Source of the DNA: Shimia sp965227725
Lineage (GTDB): Bacteria > Pseudomonadota > Alphaproteobacteria > Rhodobacterales > Rhodobacteraceae
Length of the DNA: 64,000 nucleotides
NCBI RefSeq assembly: GCF_965227725.1
Contig: NZ_CBDDGH010000006.1
Coordinates: 685,650-749,649 of the forward strand
Direction: 5' to 3'
This document shows, in pieces, positions 61,918 through 64,000 of the stretch. The translations under genes and the position numbers were made by a program. The notes beneath the pieces are model-generated. The model was not told the DNA's origin and did not search any database. It saw only the letters and a list, made by a program, of their open reading frames with translations. Each line of letters starts with the position of its first letter. Position 1 is the first letter of the stretch.

Positions 61918-64000
61918 TTAGAATGTTTTGCTGACAGTAAGCATCACATTGCGACCTTCGCCGAAGTAACAGGAAAATGCGCCACAACCGGTGATGACAC
62001 GCTCGTCTGATAGATTGTTGACATTGAACGCCACTAGCCAATCGTTTTTGCGATAAGACACCGCGGCATCAAACAAAGTGTAAGCCCCGGTTTTGAATTC
62101 AGTGGGCAGCCCCGGCAGGGCAACAGGAAGACCCGCCGAGCCAAAAGACGATCCAGTATACCGTGCACCCAGACCAAAGCTCCAGCCACCGAGTTGTTTA
62201 GGTGTGTAGTTTACCCAAGCGGACGCCAGATGCTCAGGAATACCATCAATAAAGTCTTGGGAGTCGGTCTGTGTATCGAGATAGGTATAAGATGCCTGAA
62301 CAGAGATGTCCCCGAAGCTGTGATAGGCTTCCAGTTCGACCCCTTTGGACGTTGTCTCGCCGGACTGCACCTGGAAGTTGGGATTTGCCGGATCTCTCTC
62401 TAGCAAATTGGACTTCGTGATATCAAATACCGCCGCAGACAACAGTGTATTTGTGCCAGTTGGTTGGAACTTTACACCAACCTCATATTGCTCACCTTCA
62501 GTTGGCTCAAACGGCCGACCATTGGCGTCGGTACCAAACGCTTCTTGTTGGAAGCTTGTTGCCCAGCTGACGTAAGGTGCAAGCCCGTTGTCAAAGCGGT
62601 ACATGATAGCCGCATTGCCAGTCCAAGCGCTGTCATCAGCACCGGGACGCAAGCGTCCACTCGAGGAGTCTAGGTTCTCACCCACATCAACGCTACCGTA
62701 TCGCACACCGAAGTCGACAAACAAACGGTCGTTAATGGTCGCGCGGTTCTGCGAGTAAATCCCCCACTCTTTGGTGGTGACGGAAGGAGTATCAACTATC
62801 GCAACGTCGATGACATTGCCGTATGTTGGGTCAAACGGGTTAATGGGCGCGCCATGGTTGTTTGGATCGGTGTTGTCCGAGGTATCTTTATCAAACTCAC
62901 CACGGCCGTAGCTCAAGCCAACAATGCTGCGCATCTCGACAGAGCCCAGTTCGTAATCTGCCGTTGCGTAAGCGTCAGCTGCGAACGTCTTGAGAGAGTT
63001 CCGTGCTTTATAGAAGGTACGGTTGATTGTGCCGTCAGGGTTGTAGCGTCCAAGATAGATATATTGCGCAAGCGCAGGAAGGTTATTTCGGATATCTGTC
63101 GCGCCGTACCAATATGCATGATCATATTCAGCATCAGAGTCAGTATAGCGCGCATTTGCATTCAATGACCAAACACTATTGAAACGATGCTGGAAGTTGG
63201 CAGACAGGCTTGCGGACTCTGAGTCATATCGATCAAATCCAGGCTCACCAACATACAGGTCAGACTCAAACTCGCGCCCAGCGTGCGGCGTCGGCACAAC
63301 AGTCGGCGCCCCTCCACCACCAGACAGATCTGGAATCACAAACGCCGATGGCACCGGCTCCAATGTCCCGATCCAAGACGCAAACTGCGTGGCTGGTGTC
63401 GCGCGACTTCTTTGATAGCTCGCAAGAACCGTCAGTTCCGTATCGTCGGAAGGGCGCCAAGTGACGGACGGCGCCAAATTGACGGTATCGTCTCGCGAAG
63501 ATAGCAAAACATCATCTGAATCGCGCAGCAAACCTACGAAACGGTATCTGAGTGTTCCGCTCTCATTTCCATCGCCGCTGACATCAACGCCAACTTGCTT
63601 TCGGTTGTTGCTACCCAGCTGGAACTGCACAATGTTTGGGGCATCTTGTGCTGAGGTCTTGGAAGTTGTGTTGATCACCCCGCCTACAGAACCGCTTCCA
63701 TAGAGCCCAGAGGAAGGCCCACGTAATACTTCAACGCTATTGAACATGAATGTTTCGGGGCGAGGGCTATTATAGAAGTCATAGCGGGTCTGCAGCCCAT
63801 CTTGCAGAAAGTTTGGGGTGAACCCACGAACGTTGGCCCAATCGGCACGGTTGTCCTGACCAAAAAGCCCCGCGCGAACACCTGGTGAATAGGCTAAAAC
63901 CTCTTCCAGATCGCGTGCACCACGCTCTTGAATCTGCTCAGCGGTTATCACACTCACCGACCGCGGGGTCTCAACAATAGGATCTCCCGTCTTTGCAATG
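61918..64000 (-). CDS. TonB-dependent ferric-siderophore receptor (N-terminus cut by window)
   Basis: The visible 694 codons run from within the plug domain (ETPRSVSVITAEQIQERGA, VRGFTPNFLQDGLQ, EVLRGPSSGLYGSGSVGG) through the 22-strand barrel to the C-terminal aromatic residue (KTF). The reading frame stays open to the window end, so the signal peptide and TonB box lie beyond it. A GTG at 63957 lies in the middle of the plug and is not the start. The C-terminal region with two cysteines (GCGAFSCYFGEGRNVML) resembles FhuA/FoxA-type hydroxamate receptors, which fits the reductase and ABC genes but does not fix the ligand. Confidence 0.92.
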   Translation of the reverse strand, partial: IAKTGDPIVETPRSVSVITAEQIQERGARDLEEVLAYSPGVRAGLFGQDNRADWANVRGFTPNFLQDGLQTRYDFYNSPRPETFMFNSVEVLRGPSSGLYGSGSVGGVINTTSKTSAQDAPNIVQFQLGSNNRKQVGVDVSGDGNESGTLRYRFVGLLRDSDDVLLSSRDDTVNLAPSVTWRPSDDTELTVLASYQRSRATPATQFASWIGTLEPVPSAFVIPDLSGGGGAPTVVPTPHAGREFESDLYVGEPGFDRYDSESASLSANFQHRFNSVWSLNANARYTDSDAEYDHAYWYGATDIRNNLPALAQYIYLGRYNPDGTINRTFYKARNSLKTFAADAYATADYELGSVEMRSIVGLSYGRGEFDKDTSDNTDPNNHGAPINPFDPTYGNVIDVAIVDTPSVTTKEWGIYSQNRATINDRLFVDFGVRYGSVDVGENLDSSSGRLRPGADDSAWTGNAAIMYRFDNGLAPYVSWATSFQQEAFGTDANGRPFEPTEGEQYEVGVKFQPTGTNTLLSAAVFDITKSNLLERDPANPNFQVQSGETTSKGVELEAYHSFGDISVQASYTYLDTQTDSQDFIDGIPEHLASAWVNYTPKQLGGWSFGLGARYTGSSFGSAGLPVALPGLPTEFKTGAYTLFDAAVSYRKNDWLVAFNVNNLSDERVITGCGAFSCYFGEGRNVMLTVSKTF

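Noticed and set aside
1..64000. CRISPR arrays, tRNA, rRNA, prophage or restriction-defence system
   Set aside because: I saw no regular direct repeats with spacers, no tRNA or rRNA sequence, and no phage or defence genes on reading both strands.

Overview
The window looks like a chromosomal stretch of a marine Rhodobacteraceae (roseobacter-type) alphaproteobacterium. Several gene sets point that way: a beta-hydroxyaspartate cycle cluster, a TMAO transporter and demethylase cluster, TRAP and ABC transporters, and an arginine/opine catabolic island. No sequence comparison was run; gene names rest on recognisable motifs, gene order and family knowledge. No tRNA, rRNA or CRISPR array was seen.

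Layout. 1-1499 (minus): a second, window-truncated iron-complex ABC uptake system (permease start and binding protein). 2208-10870: a purine-type NCS2 permease, the beta-hydroxyaspartate cycle regulator and enzymes (bhcR, bhcABCD), then a membrane urate oxidase (puuD). Purine breakdown through allantoin yields glyoxylate, the substrate of this cycle, so the neighbourhood reads as one nitrogen/carbon salvage route. 10968-18286: tdm-tmoVWX (TMAO demethylase and its ABC importer) read leftward, with a divergent LacI-type regulator and two near-identical palindromes between them. 18293-25451: a 1081-residue repeat-rich, probably secreted acidic protein of unknown function, an AraC-type regulator and a chemoreceptor. 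25813-29499: a TRAP transporter with a PEP-mutase/isocitrate-lyase family lyase. 29641-31802: a DUF547 lipoprotein translationally coupled to a radical SAM enzyme. 32051-34833: VOC protein, muconolactone-isomerase-like protein and MRJP/yellow-like protein opposite a LysR regulator.

35078-52142 is an arginine and probably opine utilisation island. AruI, a guanidinobutyraldehyde dehydrogenase candidate, AruH, guanidinobutyrase, a GABA transaminase-like enzyme and a semialdehyde dehydrogenase together make an apparently complete arginine transaminase route to succinate. A polar amino-acid ABC importer and a three-subunit flavin/iron-sulphur oxidase of the opine oxidase/HcnABC type follow. Oxidation of octopine would give L-arginine plus pyruvate, exactly the substrate pair of AruH. 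A nearly identical 24-bp element lies ahead of both the aruI operon and the importer operon.

52708-53600 is a decayed IS3-family element with recognisable terminal inverted repeats. 54172-64000 (minus) is a siderophore uptake island: TonB-dependent receptor (cut by the window end), binding protein, two permeases, ATPase, siderophore-interacting reductase, ExbB, two ExbDs and TonB, the last nine in one tightly overlapping operon. The second ExbD has Asn where ExbD proteins carry the essential membrane Asp. A 15-bp sequence with one mismatch lies upstream of the binding-protein genes of both iron systems, 60 kb apart, and may be an iron-responsive site.
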